A stretch of 64,000 nucleotides of DNA from Pedobacter quisquiliarum (GCF_014642175.1 NZ_BMIL01000012.1:1-64000), one strand, 5' to 3'. Counted from the stretch's first letter, positions 46,123 to 55,522 are shown. Notes: generated from the letters alone by a model not told the origin. Program-made: numbers and translations.

Positions 46123-46884
46123 TTATTTTTTATGCGTCAATGATGCCGATGCTTGTGCAGTCGGCATGATCAGCATGTCATTTATGTTTACGTGTGCCGG
46201 CCGGCTGGCCACAAACCAGATCGCATCTGCAATGTCCTGCGCCATTAACGGCTCAAGTCCTGCGTACACGCCTTTGGCACGTTCCTCGTCACCTTTAAAG
46301 CGCACCAGCGAGAATTCCGTTTCCACCATCCCTGGATTTATCGCCGTTACTTTGATGCCATGTGGCAGCAGATCCATGCGCATGCCTTTATTCAAAGCAT
46401 CAACGGCATGTTTGGTCGCACAATACACATTGCCATTCGGATAAACCTCTTTTCCGGCAATGGAGCCAATGTTCACGATGTGCCCGGCTTTGTGCTGGAT
46501 CATCCAGTTGGAAACAACTTTAGTCACATACAGCAAACCTTTAACATTGGTGTCAATCATGGTATCCCAGTCATCGGTATCACCTTTATCAATGGGGTCC
46601 AGGCCCTGACTAAGTCCGGCATTGTTAATTAAAACATCTACCTTTTTCCAGGCTGCTGGCAGCGACTCCAGCTGCGTGGTGATGACCGCTTTATCGCGCA
46701 CATCTGCCACCAGTGTTTGTACAGACACCTGATGTTGTTCCTCAAGTTCTTTGGAAATTTCCTCAAGCAAAGCTTGTCTTCTGGCAACCAGCACCAGATC
46801 AAAACCCTGGGCGGCGAACAATCGTGCACAAGCCGCGCCGATGCCCGAAGTAGCGCCTGTGATCAATGCTATCTTTGAATTCAT
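46123..46884 (-). CDS. Short-chain dehydrogenase/reductase (YdfG-like)
   Basis: SDR enzyme of 253 residues. The cofactor loop is TGATSGIGAACARLFA, then NNAGLSQGLDP, with the catalytic tyrosine and lysine in YCATKHAVDAL and the serine in NIGSIAGK. A basic residue after the second strand (VARRQALLEE) favours NADP(H). Closest in pattern to YdfG/serine 3-dehydrogenase-type SDRs, but substrate assignment is uncertain. It reads left, 44 bp from porT upstream. Confidence 0.88.
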   Translation of the reverse strand: MNSKIALITGATSGIGAACARLFAAQGFDLVLVARRQALLEEISKELEEQHQVSVQTLVADVRDKAVITTQLESLPAAWKKVDVLINNAGLSQGLDPIDKGDTDDWDTMIDTNVKGLLYVTKVVSNWMIQHKAGHIVNIGSIAGKEVYPNGNVYCATKHAVDALNKGMRMDLLPHGIKVTAINPGMVETEFSLVRFKGDEERAKGVYAGLEPLMAQDIADAIWFVASRPAHVNINDMLIMPTAQASASLTHKK

Positions 46885-46900
46885 ATGTTTTATTGTTTCA

Positions 46901-46908
46901 CAAAGCTA
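46901..46908 (-). promoter_or_regulatory. -7 promoter box candidate for the SDR gene
   Basis: TAGCTTTG on the minus strand (46908-46901) matches TAnnTTTG exactly, 16 bp from the ATG at 46884. The nearest TTTG is 25 nt upstream, within the porT 3' end, so spacing is long. Confidence 0.3.
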
Positions 46909-46928
46909 GAATTATTTCCAGCTAGCGG

Positions 46929-47693
46929 TTATTCAAAAAACAAACTAAATGTCACATGACGTAACATCAACTTATTCAGCGGTGCTGAATATGGGTTATT
47001 GTTGTCGTGCTCAAGGATGCTGTTAAATGTGGAGGAATATTTAAGTTCTGGCGACATTTTGAAGTGCTCAAAATAAAGGTCCATACCCAATCCGCCTTCA
47101 TAGGAAAGGAAGTTCTTTTTGTTTTGCAGCAGCATTTCCAAAGGCGTCTTCCCTTCGTTGCTCCGCTTTTTGGCAGAGGTGATGTCCATAGAATACTTCA
47201 ACCCGCCAATCATGTAGGCACGGAAGTTTCCTCTACGGTCCGACTTCAGCTTAAAGCTAAGCGGCACATCAATCATGGTCGTTTCTATGACTTGCTTCAC
47301 AGCCGCACGCGCAGGTGCATCTGCTACGGATTCGTCCCTCATAAACTGGTAGTTCAGGATCCGGTCATTGAAAACCAAAGTTGGTGTTAAACGAAGATCG
47401 GTATGCTTGCTGATACGCTTGTTTACCACGAAACCAAGTCCATAGCCTACCTTGTTCTCCGCATTGATGTATCGGAAACCATTATGCAGGGGTGCCCCTG
47501 GAGGATTTTGTGTAAGGTCGTAGTACGGATCGCGCCAGTCCCGCGTTTTTAATGTCTTGTATTCCGAGGAGAGTACTTGAAAAGTAAATCCGAAGTTAAA
47601 GTCTTTTTCGTCAACACCACCGCCCCAGTTTTGCGCTTTTGCACTCATCATTGTACCAAAGCATGCAAACAGGAGTATTAAGGTTTTTCTCAT
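46929..47693 (-). CDS. porT: PorT-like type IX secretion outer membrane protein
   Basis: Exported beta-barrel-like protein of 254 residues: signal peptide ending MMSAKAQ, then NWGGGVDEKDFNFGFTFQVLSSEYKT, VGYGLGFVVNKRISKHTDLRLTPTLVFNDRILNY, and FRAYMIGGLKYSMDIT. This fits PorT/SprT, needed for type IX secretion and gliding in Bacteroidota. Location directly after ubiE, with overlapping ATGA, agrees with the gene order I recall for porT in this phylum. The type IX cargo-like protein at 57833 supports an active system. Confidence 0.82.
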   Translation of the reverse strand: MRKTLILLFACFGTMMSAKAQNWGGGVDEKDFNFGFTFQVLSSEYKTLKTRDWRDPYYDLTQNPPGAPLHNGFRYINAENKVGYGLGFVVNKRISKHTDLRLTPTLVFNDRILNYQFMRDESVADAPARAAVKQVIETTMIDVPLSFKLKSDRRGNFRAYMIGGLKYSMDITSAKKRSNEGKTPLEMLLQNKKNFLSYEGGLGMDLYFEHFKMSPELKYSSTFNSILEHDNNNPYSAPLNKLMLRHVTFSLFFE

Positions 47694-48421
47694 TTTATAC
47701 CAGTATAGATTGAACTTATACCAAACGTTAAAGTAATCTGTTTAGTTTGACTGAAGCCAACCCTTTCCATGAGTTGTGTAAATGCGGCACCATCCGGAAA
47801 AGCCGCAACAGACTCAGGGAGATATTGATACGCACGTGCATCTTTGGAGAACACCTTTCCAAAAAATGGTGTAATATGTTTGAAGTAGAAGTTATAAAGC
47901 TGCTTCACCGGAAAACCCTGCGGTTTTGAAAACTCCAGAATTACGATCTTGCCACCCGGCTTCAACACCCGCCGCATATCGGCAAGTCCTTTTTCCAGGT
48001 TTTCATAATTCCTTACGCCATAGGCTACGGTAATCGCATCAAACTGATTATCCTCAAAAGGCAACATCTCCGAGTCGCCAAGTCTTACCGAGAATACATG
48101 ATCCAGCTTGCGTTCCTTTATCTTGCGTTTAGCCACCTCCAACATACCTGCGGAGATGTCAACACCGGTAACTTGTGTTGGCTTAAGAATCTTGATGGCT
48201 TCAAATGCAAAATCCCCAGTACCGGTTGCCACATCCAGAATGGACTTAGGCTGCTGTGCCTTCAGCTGTCGGATGGCCTTCTTCCGCCATAGAATGTCAA
48301 TGCCAAGCGACATGAAGTGGTTAAGGAAATCGTAGGTACCGGAAATGTTATTGAACATGGTCGCTACCTGTTCCTTTTTGGTAACCGTCTCACTGTTGTA
48401 CGGAGTTATTTTTTCATTCAT
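47690..48421 (-). CDS. ubiE: Demethylmenaquinone methyltransferase (UbiE/MenG)
   Basis: Class I methyltransferase of 243 residues: YDFLNHFMSLGIDILWRKKAIRQL, motif I LDVATGTGDFAFEA, DAITVAYGVRNYENLEKGLADMRRVLKPGGKIVILEFSKPQ, and YQYLPESVAAFPDGAAFTQLMERVGF. It methylates demethylmenaquinone in the last step of menaquinone synthesis, the respiratory quinone of the phylum. The ATG at 48421 (MNEK) is used; four codons upstream are unlikely. Its stop overlaps the porT start, and it diverges from engB across 53 bp. Confidence 0.93.
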   Translation of the reverse strand: MNEKITPYNSETVTKKEQVATMFNNISGTYDFLNHFMSLGIDILWRKKAIRQLKAQQPKSILDVATGTGDFAFEAIKILKPTQVTGVDISAGMLEVAKRKIKERKLDHVFSVRLGDSEMLPFEDNQFDAITVAYGVRNYENLEKGLADMRRVLKPGGKIVILEFSKPQGFPVKQLYNFYFKHITPFFGKVFSKDARAYQYLPESVAAFPDGAAFTQLMERVGFSQTKQITLTFGISSIYTGIK

Positions 48422-48430
48422 GGTGATTGG

Positions 48431-48438
48431 CAAAGATA
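48431..48438 (-). promoter_or_regulatory. -7 promoter box candidate for ubiE
   Basis: TATCTTTG on the minus strand (48438-48431), an exact match, ends only 9 bp before the ubiE ATG at 48421, which implies a leader of about 5 nt. Confidence 0.4.
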
Positions 48439-48462
48439 AGTAATTGTTGAAAACTAATTTTC

Positions 48463-48470
48463 TACCTTTG
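48463..48470 (+). promoter_or_regulatory. -7 promoter box candidate for engB
   Basis: TACCTTTG, an exact match, ends 4 bp before the engB ATG at 48475, so the transcript would be leaderless or nearly so. A TTG at 48444-48446 is 16 nt upstream. Confidence 0.4.
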
Positions 48471-48474
48471 TGAA

Positions 48475-49104
48475 ATGATTATAAAATCAGCAACATTCGT
48501 TTGCAGCAATACCAAGGTATCGGCATTGCCCATCGCAAATATGCCTGAGTATGCCTTTATCGGGCGCTCCAATGTAGGCAAATCATCCCTGATCAACATG
48601 CTTGTCAATCAGCACGGATTAGCCAAAACTTCCCAGAAACCCGGAAAAACCCAGCTTATCAACCACTTCCTGATAAATGAAAAGTGGTATATCGTCGATC
48701 TTCCCGGATATGGCTACGCCAAAGTATCCAAGTCCAGCAGAGAGGCCTGGGAAAAGTTTATACGCAACTACATCACCAAACGGGAAAGTCTGCAATGCAT
48801 CTTCGTATTGATCGACAGCCGTCTGGAACCACAAAAGATTGATATTGAATTCTGCTGCTGGCTTGGCGAAATCCAGGTGCCCTTTGCGCTTGTATTTACC
48901 AAAGCCGATAAACAGTCTGCGCCAAAAACAGACGCAAATGTAGCCTTGTTCAAGAAACAGCTATCCGGTTGGTTCGAGGAGATTCCACCTTATTTCGTAA
49001 CATCGGCCGAAAAAAGCCAGGGTAAAGAAGCTTTGCTTCAGTTCATTGAAGAAGTTAACCAAGACTTCGTCATGCCTGTGCTAACGCCAAAAGAAGATTT
49101 ATAG
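48475..49104 (+). CDS. engB: Ribosome biogenesis GTPase EngB (YsxC/YihA)
   Basis: GTPase of 209 residues with G1 GRSNVGKS (30-37), G3 DLPGYGYAKVSK, G4 TKADK and the G5-like TSAEK. The order and TSQKPGKTQLINHF switch region identify EngB/YsxC, a factor for late large-subunit ribosome assembly. It leads a tight rightward run with a prenyltransferase (3 bp gap) and an oligopeptidase (3 bp gap). Confidence 0.94.
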   Translation: MIIKSATFVCSNTKVSALPIANMPEYAFIGRSNVGKSSLINMLVNQHGLAKTSQKPGKTQLINHFLINEKWYIVDLPGYGYAKVSKSSREAWEKFIRNYITKRESLQCIFVLIDSRLEPQKIDIEFCCWLGEIQVPFALVFTKADKQSAPKTDANVALFKKQLSGWFEEIPPYFVTSAEKSQGKEALLQFIEEVNQDFVMPVLTPKEDL

Positions 49105-49107
49105 CAG

Positions 49108-49974
49108 ATGAAGAAATTCTTTTCGCTGGTGTTGTTTGCCCACTCCATCTTCGCATTACCATTTGCGATGATTGGTTTCTTCCTTGGCGTAACCACCACA
49201 ACACAACCATTCAACTGGTTCCTGCTGCTGCTGGTACTGCTGTGTATGGTGTTCGCAAGGAATGCCGCCATGGCATTTAACCGCTACCTGGACCGCGACA
49301 TCGATGCGAAGAATCCGAGAACTGTGATGCGCGACATCCCTGCAGGAAGGGTATCGGCAAATGAGGCGCTGATCTTTGTTGTGGTAAATTGCCTGCTTTT
49401 TATCGCTGCAACCGCATTCATCAACAAGTTGTGTTTATACCTTTCGCCAGTCGCGTTGTTTGTCGTACTCTTTTACAGCTACACCAAACGCTTTACCGCT
49501 TTATGCCATCTGGTGCTTGGCCTGGGACTATCCTTGGCACCTATCGGAGCTTACATCGCCGTTACCGGAAAGTTTGATATCGTACCTGTGCTTTACTCCT
49601 TTGCTGTGTTGTTCTGGGTAAGTGGTTTCGACATCATTTATGCCCTGCAGGATGAAGATTTTGATCGCGCCGAGCGCTTACATTCCATACCCGCAGCATT
49701 GGGTATCAAGAACGCTTTGCGTCTGTCTGTCTTTCTGCATGTACTCTCTGCAGTATGCGTTATCCTGCCCATCTTCTTTTCGCAGTTTAGTTTTGTTTAT
49801 TATATCGGCGTCGCCTTCTTTTGCTTCATGCTAACCTACCAGCACTTACTGGTAAAGCCTACGGACATCAGCAAGGTAGACCGTGCATTTGCCACCACAA
49901 ATGGCTATGCTTCCGTTGTTTTCGCATTATGCTTTCTGCTTGATGCGTTTTTAAGAACCAATTATAACTTTTAA
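49108..49974 (+). CDS. UbiA-like polyprenyltransferase
   Basis: Membrane prenyltransferase of 288 residues with about eight helices. The first aspartate-rich motif is NRYLDRDIDAKNPRT, and the second is DIIYALQDEDFDR. Both bind Mg-diphosphate of the polyprenyl donor. The DRDIDAKNPRT form is typical of the UbiA-like subgroup that includes the MqnP enzymes of the futalosine menaquinone route, rather than MenA; which pathway operates here cannot be decided from this window. Nearby ubiE supports quinone synthesis. Confidence 0.85.
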   Translation: MKKFFSLVLFAHSIFALPFAMIGFFLGVTTTTQPFNWFLLLLVLLCMVFARNAAMAFNRYLDRDIDAKNPRTVMRDIPAGRVSANEALIFVVVNCLLFIAATAFINKLCLYLSPVALFVVLFYSYTKRFTALCHLVLGLGLSLAPIGAYIAVTGKFDIVPVLYSFAVLFWVSGFDIIYALQDEDFDRAERLHSIPAALGIKNALRLSVFLHVLSAVCVILPIFFSQFSFVYYIGVAFFCFMLTYQHLLVKPTDISKVDRAFATTNGYASVVFALCFLLDAFLRTNYNF

Positions 49975-49977
49975 ACC

Positions 49978-51693
49978 ATGATCGATTTAATTATACCGAA
50001 GAAAACCAGAACCTATATTCCACAAGAACTCGAAATTAAATGGGAAAATTTAAGTCCCATCTTCGAAGAATTAAAGAACCGCCCTTTGCCAACTGTTGCT
50101 GATTTAGAGCAATGGCTGAAAGATAAAAGTGAGCTGGAAGCTGCACTGGAGGAAGACTTTGCCTGGCGGTATATTAAAATGACATGCGACACCAACAATG
50201 AAGCGCTGGTTCAATCCTTCCAGTACTTCGCTACGGAAATTGAACCGAAAATTGCACCGATAAACAATGAACTAAACATCAAACTCGTAAATCATGAGCT
50301 GGTTGATGAACTGGATCAGGACAAGTATTTCGTGTACCTGCGTGCAATAAAAAAAGCGTTGGAAATCTACCGTGAGGAGAACATTCCATTGTTCACCAAA
50401 CTTCAGGTATCACAACAAAAATATCAAGCCATCAGTGGTGCGATGAGTGTTGTAATCAACGATCAGGAATATACCCTGGAACAAGCAGCAACCTTCCTGA
50501 AGGATGTGAACCGCGGGGTTCGTCAGCAAGCATGGGAGGCCATTCAACAACGCAGACTGGTAAATAAAGACGAGCTGAACGTGCTTTTTGATGAGCTGAT
50601 CACTTTACGTCACGAGGTGAGCCTGAATGCGGGCTTTGAGAATTACAGAGATTATATGTTCCAGGCTCTGGGGCGTTTCGACTACACCCCTAAAGACTGC
50701 TACAAGTTTGCAGAAGCCATTGAAAAAGAGGTGGTACCAATCCTTAAAGAACAGGCAGATAAACGTGCTGAAGATTTGGGTATATCGCCACTTAAACCAT
50801 GGGATATGGACGTGAGCACGAGTGGTAAACCTGCTTTAAAGCCTTTTACCAGCGGCGAAGAGCTTGTGAATAAAACCATCAGCTGCTTTGAGCGCATCGA
50901 TCCGAAACTCGGACAGATGCTTGCAACGATGAAAGCAAACAAGCTGTTCGACGTGGAAAGTCGCAAGGGCAAAGCACCAGGCGGTTACAACTATCCACTT
51001 GCAGAAACCGGCGCGCCTTTCATCTTCATGAACTCTGCAAATACCTTGCGCGACCTGACCACGATGGTTCACGAAGGCGGACATGCGGTCCATACGTTTT
51101 TAACGGCCGACCTGGAGTTGAACGACTTCAAACATTGCCCTTCAGAAGTTGCGGAACTGGCTTCCATGAGCATGGAGCTGATTACGATGGACCAATGGGA
51201 CGTTTACTTCGACAAAGAAGAGGACCTCATCCGTGCGAAACGTGAACAGCTGATAGACGTATTGAAAACCCTTCCCTGGGTAGCGGTGATCGACCAGTTC
51301 CAACATTGGATCTACACCAATCCTGGGCACAATGCTGCAGAACGTGAAACTGCTTTCAAGCAAATCTACAGCAGATTTGGCGCAGGCTTTACCGACTGGG
51401 AAGGGCTTGACGCTTCATACGGAAACCTGTGGCAAAAGCAGTTGCACCTGTTCGAAGTGCCTTTCTACTACATCGAATATGCAATAGCACAACTTGGTGC
51501 CATTGCCATCTATAAGAATTACAAAGAAGATCCGGCGAAAGCGTTGAAGCAGTATCTTGATGCACTGGCACTTGGTTATACCAAACCAATGAACGAGATT
51601 TATGCAACTGCGGGCATTAAATTCGATTTCAGCGTGGACTATGTTGCAGAGCTTGCCAGCTTCATTAAAAATGAATTGGCCAAGTTGGGTTAG
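49978..51693 (+). CDS. M3 family oligoendopeptidase
   Basis: Cytosolic zinc metallopeptidase of 571 residues. The active site is HEGGH at 365-369 (TTMVHEGGHAVHTFL), with the third ligand in the following ELASMSMELI. A helical N-terminal domain with no signal peptide precedes it, as in oligoendopeptidase F/PepF. It degrades short peptides. The upstream prenyltransferase gene ends 3 bp earlier, so it is in the engB operon though with no obvious functional link. Confidence 0.92.
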   Translation: MIDLIIPKKTRTYIPQELEIKWENLSPIFEELKNRPLPTVADLEQWLKDKSELEAALEEDFAWRYIKMTCDTNNEALVQSFQYFATEIEPKIAPINNELNIKLVNHELVDELDQDKYFVYLRAIKKALEIYREENIPLFTKLQVSQQKYQAISGAMSVVINDQEYTLEQAATFLKDVNRGVRQQAWEAIQQRRLVNKDELNVLFDELITLRHEVSLNAGFENYRDYMFQALGRFDYTPKDCYKFAEAIEKEVVPILKEQADKRAEDLGISPLKPWDMDVSTSGKPALKPFTSGEELVNKTISCFERIDPKLGQMLATMKANKLFDVESRKGKAPGGYNYPLAETGAPFIFMNSANTLRDLTTMVHEGGHAVHTFLTADLELNDFKHCPSEVAELASMSMELITMDQWDVYFDKEEDLIRAKREQLIDVLKTLPWVAVIDQFQHWIYTNPGHNAAERETAFKQIYSRFGAGFTDWEGLDASYGNLWQKQLHLFEVPFYYIEYAIAQLGAIAIYKNYKEDPAKALKQYLDALALGYTKPMNEIYATAGIKFDFSVDYVAELASFIKNELAKLG

Positions 51694-51746
51694 TAATACC
51701 ACAATTTATTTAAGTTTGAACTCATAAACTACACCCATACTGAAAT

Positions 51747-53693
51747 ATGCTTGAGCAATTACTCAGAAAGAAATCCATTACTAAAATCTTAGAAGATGCA
51801 GAAAAGGGCTATGGAGAACATGGCACTTCACTTCATAAAACGCTTGGCGTTAGAGACCTTACTGCATTTGGTATAGCAGCGATCATCGGCGCAGGGATTT
51901 TTAGTACAATCGGGAAAGCCAGTGCTGATGGCGGTCCTGCGGTAATCTTTCTATTCATCTTTACAGCTATTGCGTGTAGTTTCGCCGCTTTTGCCTATGC
52001 CGAGTTTGCCTCTATGGTGCCGGTTTCAGGTAGCGCTTATACCTACTCCTACGTGGCTTTCGGTGAGCTCGTGGCCTGGATCATCGGCTGGTCCCTCATC
52101 ATGGAATACGCCGTAGGGAACATTACCGTAGCCATATCCTGGTCCGACTACTTCACGGGGCTGCTCTCCTCCATACACATACCAGCGCTAAACATCACCG
52201 GCATACACCTGCCGGACTGGATGACGATGGACTACCTTACCGCTTCCAACGCACACAAACACGCGGAAGCACTGGTGAAAGCCGGTAAAGATTATTCCAA
52301 CCTGGACGATGCAACAAGGATCGCCAACAACGCCTGGATCACTGCACCAAGAATCGGTGATTTCCATATCGTAGCGGATTTGCCTGCACTGGGTATTATT
52401 ATTTTCATCACCTGGCTGGTATACCGCGGCATGAAGGAGTCCAGAAACGCAAGTAATGCCATGGTGGTTATCAAACTGGCCGTTATCCTGCTTGTGCTTT
52501 CCGTAGGGGTGTTTTATGTTGATGTTCGTAACTGGGATCCATTTGCACCCAATGGTGTTAGCGGAATTCTAAAGGGCGTATCAGCAGTATTCTTCGCCTA
52601 CATTGGTTTCGATGCAATATCCACTACAGCAGAGGAGTGTAAAAACCCGCAGCGCGATCTTCCAAGAGGTATGATGTGGGCCATCATCATCTGTACCTTG
52701 CTTTATGTTGCTATTGCTTTGGTGCTTACGGGCATCGTGAACTATAGCCTGCTTGCCGTGGGCGATCCCCTGGCCTTTGTTTTTGATCAGATTGATCTGA
52801 AGCTGATGAGTGGTATTATTGCTGTAAGTGCCGTTTTTGCGATGGCCAGTGTTTTACTTGTTTTCCAAATGGGACAACCAAGAATCTGGATGAGCATGAG
52901 CCGTGATGGTTTATTGCCGAAAGCTTTTTCAAGGATACACCCTAAATACCAGACCCCCTCTTTCGCAACGATCGTTGTGGGATTCGTGGTTGCTGTACCG
53001 TCACTATTCATGAACCTGACCATCGTTACGGACCTTTGTTCCATCGGCACACTGTTCGCCTTCGTTTTGGTGTGTGCGGGTGTATTGGTGCTGCAGGACA
53101 AAAAAGATATTCAACGTAAGTTTAAAATTCCTTACGCAAACAGTAAGTACGTGATACCGCCGGCAATTATTGCAGCACTGATATTGTGTTTCACTGTTTT
53201 CCGTACGGAAAGCATGGCCTTCCTCACCAATAAAGCACAACTCTACACGCCTGTAAGCTTCGTGACTTCGCTGGACGCCGTTGAACTTAAGGCAGTGCAG
53301 GAGCAGATTGTTCAGGACGAGCTAAAAGCCAACCTGATTGAGAAGAATGTGGACACAGAAGCCTACTTGAACAGATTGAACAATGCGCAGTACCAGGATT
53401 TTGTGGATCGCGCAAATGTAGATCAGGAAAAGAAATACGAATATGGCTGGAGCTTATTCAAACATAAAATCCCAATGTGGATCTTTTTTATGATGTGCTG
53501 CGCCATTACCTATTTCTGCATAAAAAAGAACCTTTCTTTAATCCCGGTTTTAGGCCTGATGTCGTGTTTATACATGATGTGTGAGTTGGGTATCTCCAAC
53601 TGGATCGGCTTCGGTATCTGGCTTATTATTGGGCTTGTGGTTTATTTCTGCTATGGATATAAACACAGCAAGCTGAACAAGGACGTTGGCTAG
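51747..53693 (+). CDS. APC family amino acid permease with soluble insertions
   Basis: Permease of 648 residues in the same CAT-like APC subgroup as the one at 25305 (HKTLGVRDLTAFGIAAIIGAGIFSTIG, YAEFASMVPVSGSAYTYSYVAFGE, GFDAISTTAEECKNPQRDLPRG) but about 145 residues longer. One hydrophilic insertion (about 151-212) lies between membrane helices near the first third. A second, charged and helical (about 494-575), precedes the last two or three helices. Transport of amino acids is family knowledge; substrate and insert role are unknown. It is followed 3 bp later by a small exported protein gene. Confidence 0.88.
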   Translation: MLEQLLRKKSITKILEDAEKGYGEHGTSLHKTLGVRDLTAFGIAAIIGAGIFSTIGKASADGGPAVIFLFIFTAIACSFAAFAYAEFASMVPVSGSAYTYSYVAFGELVAWIIGWSLIMEYAVGNITVAISWSDYFTGLLSSIHIPALNITGIHLPDWMTMDYLTASNAHKHAEALVKAGKDYSNLDDATRIANNAWITAPRIGDFHIVADLPALGIIIFITWLVYRGMKESRNASNAMVVIKLAVILLVLSVGVFYVDVRNWDPFAPNGVSGILKGVSAVFFAYIGFDAISTTAEECKNPQRDLPRGMMWAIIICTLLYVAIALVLTGIVNYSLLAVGDPLAFVFDQIDLKLMSGIIAVSAVFAMASVLLVFQMGQPRIWMSMSRDGLLPKAFSRIHPKYQTPSFATIVVGFVVAVPSLFMNLTIVTDLCSIGTLFAFVLVCAGVLVLQDKKDIQRKFKIPYANSKYVIPPAIIAALILCFTVFRTESMAFLTNKAQLYTPVSFVTSLDAVELKAVQEQIVQDELKANLIEKNVDTEAYLNRLNNAQYQDFVDRANVDQEKKYEYGWSLFKHKIPMWIFFMMCCAITYFCIKKNLSLIPVLGLMSCLYMMCELGISNWIGFGIWLIIGLVVYFCYGYKHSKLNKDVG

Positions 53694-53695
53694 AA

Positions 53696-54175
53696 ATGCA
53701 TTCCATAAAAGCCCTCTGTTCCATCCTACTATTTGTATGCGTTTTTATATCTTCACCCAAGCTATATGCACAAAATGTCGCCGCTACATTGCCGCCGGGC
53801 TACTACTTAACTGCCTCAGAAGGCGTTGAGATGTATGACCAAACCACTAAGAAAGCAGTGTACCTGGATACCTTAAGACACATCCCCTTCAAGCATATCG
53901 TGTCTACAGATGTCAGCAAGATGATTGGCTCAAAAGAATTGCGCTATGTATTGTCAATCTCACTGGATGCAATTGGAACGGAGGCCCTCTCCAGGTTTTC
54001 ACCAAATTTGGATAGGACAACCAGTCTTGCGCTGCTTGTAAATGGCAGAATTCTATTTATGGGCAGGATAGTTAGCCGTATAAAGTCTGGCAAGCTTTCT
54101 TACGCCTCAAGACTTCTTAGCAAAAATGACCTTGAAGCTCTCAAACTGGAGATAGATAAAGCGCTGAGGCATTAA
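53696..54175 (+). CDS. Exported protein resembling the SecDF P1-head domain
   Basis: Exported protein of 159 residues with a signal peptide (SILLFVCVFISSPKLYAQ). The mature part, especially about residues 85-157 (LRYVLSISLDAIGTEALSRFSPNL, TSLALLVNGRILFMGRIVSRIKSG, LSKNDLEALKLEIDKAL), resembles the P1-head subdomain of the SecD/SecDF preprotein translocase, but no membrane helices are present. This is a pattern-based match and could be coincidental. Starts 3 bp after the APC permease gene, so the two are co-transcribed. Confidence 0.65.
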   Translation: MHSIKALCSILLFVCVFISSPKLYAQNVAATLPPGYYLTASEGVEMYDQTTKKAVYLDTLRHIPFKHIVSTDVSKMIGSKELRYVLSISLDAIGTEALSRFSPNLDRTTSLALLVNGRILFMGRIVSRIKSGKLSYASRLLSKNDLEALKLEIDKALRH

Positions 54176-54210
54176 TGTCGTTTAATCCTCTTCAGGTAGT
54201 TACGTAACCA

Positions 54211-55341
54211 TTATTTGTTGAGGTTCGCTTCAATGACCTTGATGTATTCTTCAATGTGCGCCGGACTGTAACCCGAAAATCGACCTAAGGATTTACCTTC
54301 TTTATTGGTGAAAACAACAAGTGGAATAGACTCAAAGGCATATTCAGCTTTAATCGCATCCTTCTCCTTTTGGTTCAGGATGTATTGATCCCAGCTCATT
54401 TGCTCTTGCGATAGCGCCGTATTCCAGTTTGATCGATTGTCATCCAGGGAGATACTTGCCATGTAAAAGCCTTTATCTTTAAACGTCTGGTGTATCTGTT
54501 TAAGCTGTGGAATCTCCAGCCGGCATGGACCACACCAACTCGCCCAGAACACCAACATGTTGACATCTGCAAATCTATTGATGTTATGTTTTATAATCCC
54601 CAGACTAGATTCCAGCGCTAAGGGCCTGCTACTTTCTCCAACGTCAAGCATACTTGCGATGTGGTCTTTTAGCCTGCCCGCAAGTTTGGATTGTTGCACA
54701 TCTTCATCAAAGTAATCTAATAGCGCAACCAGCTCTGCTTTTGAGTACTGTAATTTGGATTTGAACACATTGCCAAGAAGATAATAGGAAAACGAATGAT
54801 CATCGATGACGTCCTTCAATGCTTCAAATCGCTTCTGCCGCGCTCCACCTGTTTTTGGAATGTAGCCTAGATTTTTATATTCATATTTTTGGAACAATGC
54901 TTCTTCCCGACCTGCATCGATTTTCACCTGTATCGGGCTGTTTAGGCTTTGTCCGGCACCAGATTTCTTATCCTCTTGATATTCGAGCCTTGTAAGTCCA
55001 TAGTCGAGCATAAAGGCGTCATTTGCATGATTTTGCCCGTCTTCATCTATTTGAATCTGATTGAGCACAAAAAAGCTTTGCTTTCTTCCATTCGAATCTA
55101 AATACATTACTATCGCTTTAAACGGTTCGAATCCAATCTGCTTGTAATTCAAAGTGAATTTTCCATCCTTGCAAACAGCGGAGTCTAATAAGTCTTCCCA
55201 CTTACCCGCTTCCGCCAGGTAAACCATCCTGACCCGCTGATCAAAGCCTTCACCTTGTATCACGACCGATGTTTTATCAACGCTTTTACACGAGGTGAAA
55301 AACCAAGAACAACAAAACAGTAAGAGCAAAACCTTCTTCAT
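54211..55341 (-). CDS. TlpA-like thiol-disulfide oxidoreductase lipoprotein
   Basis: Lipoprotein of 376 residues with signal peptide and lipobox FTSC (C18). The N-terminal half (about 25-140) resembles the DUF4369-type beta domain common before Bacteroidota TlpA proteins. The C-terminal thioredoxin domain has NMLVFWASWCGPCRLEIPQLKQIHQTF, redox C269-GP-C272 by rough count, and a cis-proline region ESIPLVVFTNKEG. It probably reduces periplasmic disulfides, for example in cytochrome maturation (inference). Confidence 0.88.
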   Translation of the reverse strand: MKKVLLLLFCCSWFFTSCKSVDKTSVVIQGEGFDQRVRMVYLAEAGKWEDLLDSAVCKDGKFTLNYKQIGFEPFKAIVMYLDSNGRKQSFFVLNQIQIDEDGQNHANDAFMLDYGLTRLEYQEDKKSGAGQSLNSPIQVKIDAGREEALFQKYEYKNLGYIPKTGGARQKRFEALKDVIDDHSFSYYLLGNVFKSKLQYSKAELVALLDYFDEDVQQSKLAGRLKDHIASMLDVGESSRPLALESSLGIIKHNINRFADVNMLVFWASWCGPCRLEIPQLKQIHQTFKDKGFYMASISLDDNRSNWNTALSQEQMSWDQYILNQKEKDAIKAEYAFESIPLVVFTNKEGKSLGRFSGYSPAHIEEYIKVIEANLNK

Positions 55342-55522
55342 TAATTTAGAATTCTAAGGACCTAAGTTAGAGACTTAAGGCCAGTATTTCTTGCGAGTTG
55401 AAGATTTAAAGGTGTATAATCAGCTTAGGGTTAATAAAACATCGTGTATAACTAGTTCAGAATTAATACACACAAGTACAGCGATATACTGACAAGACAC
55501 GGACAAGACAACTTTAGGTCAA

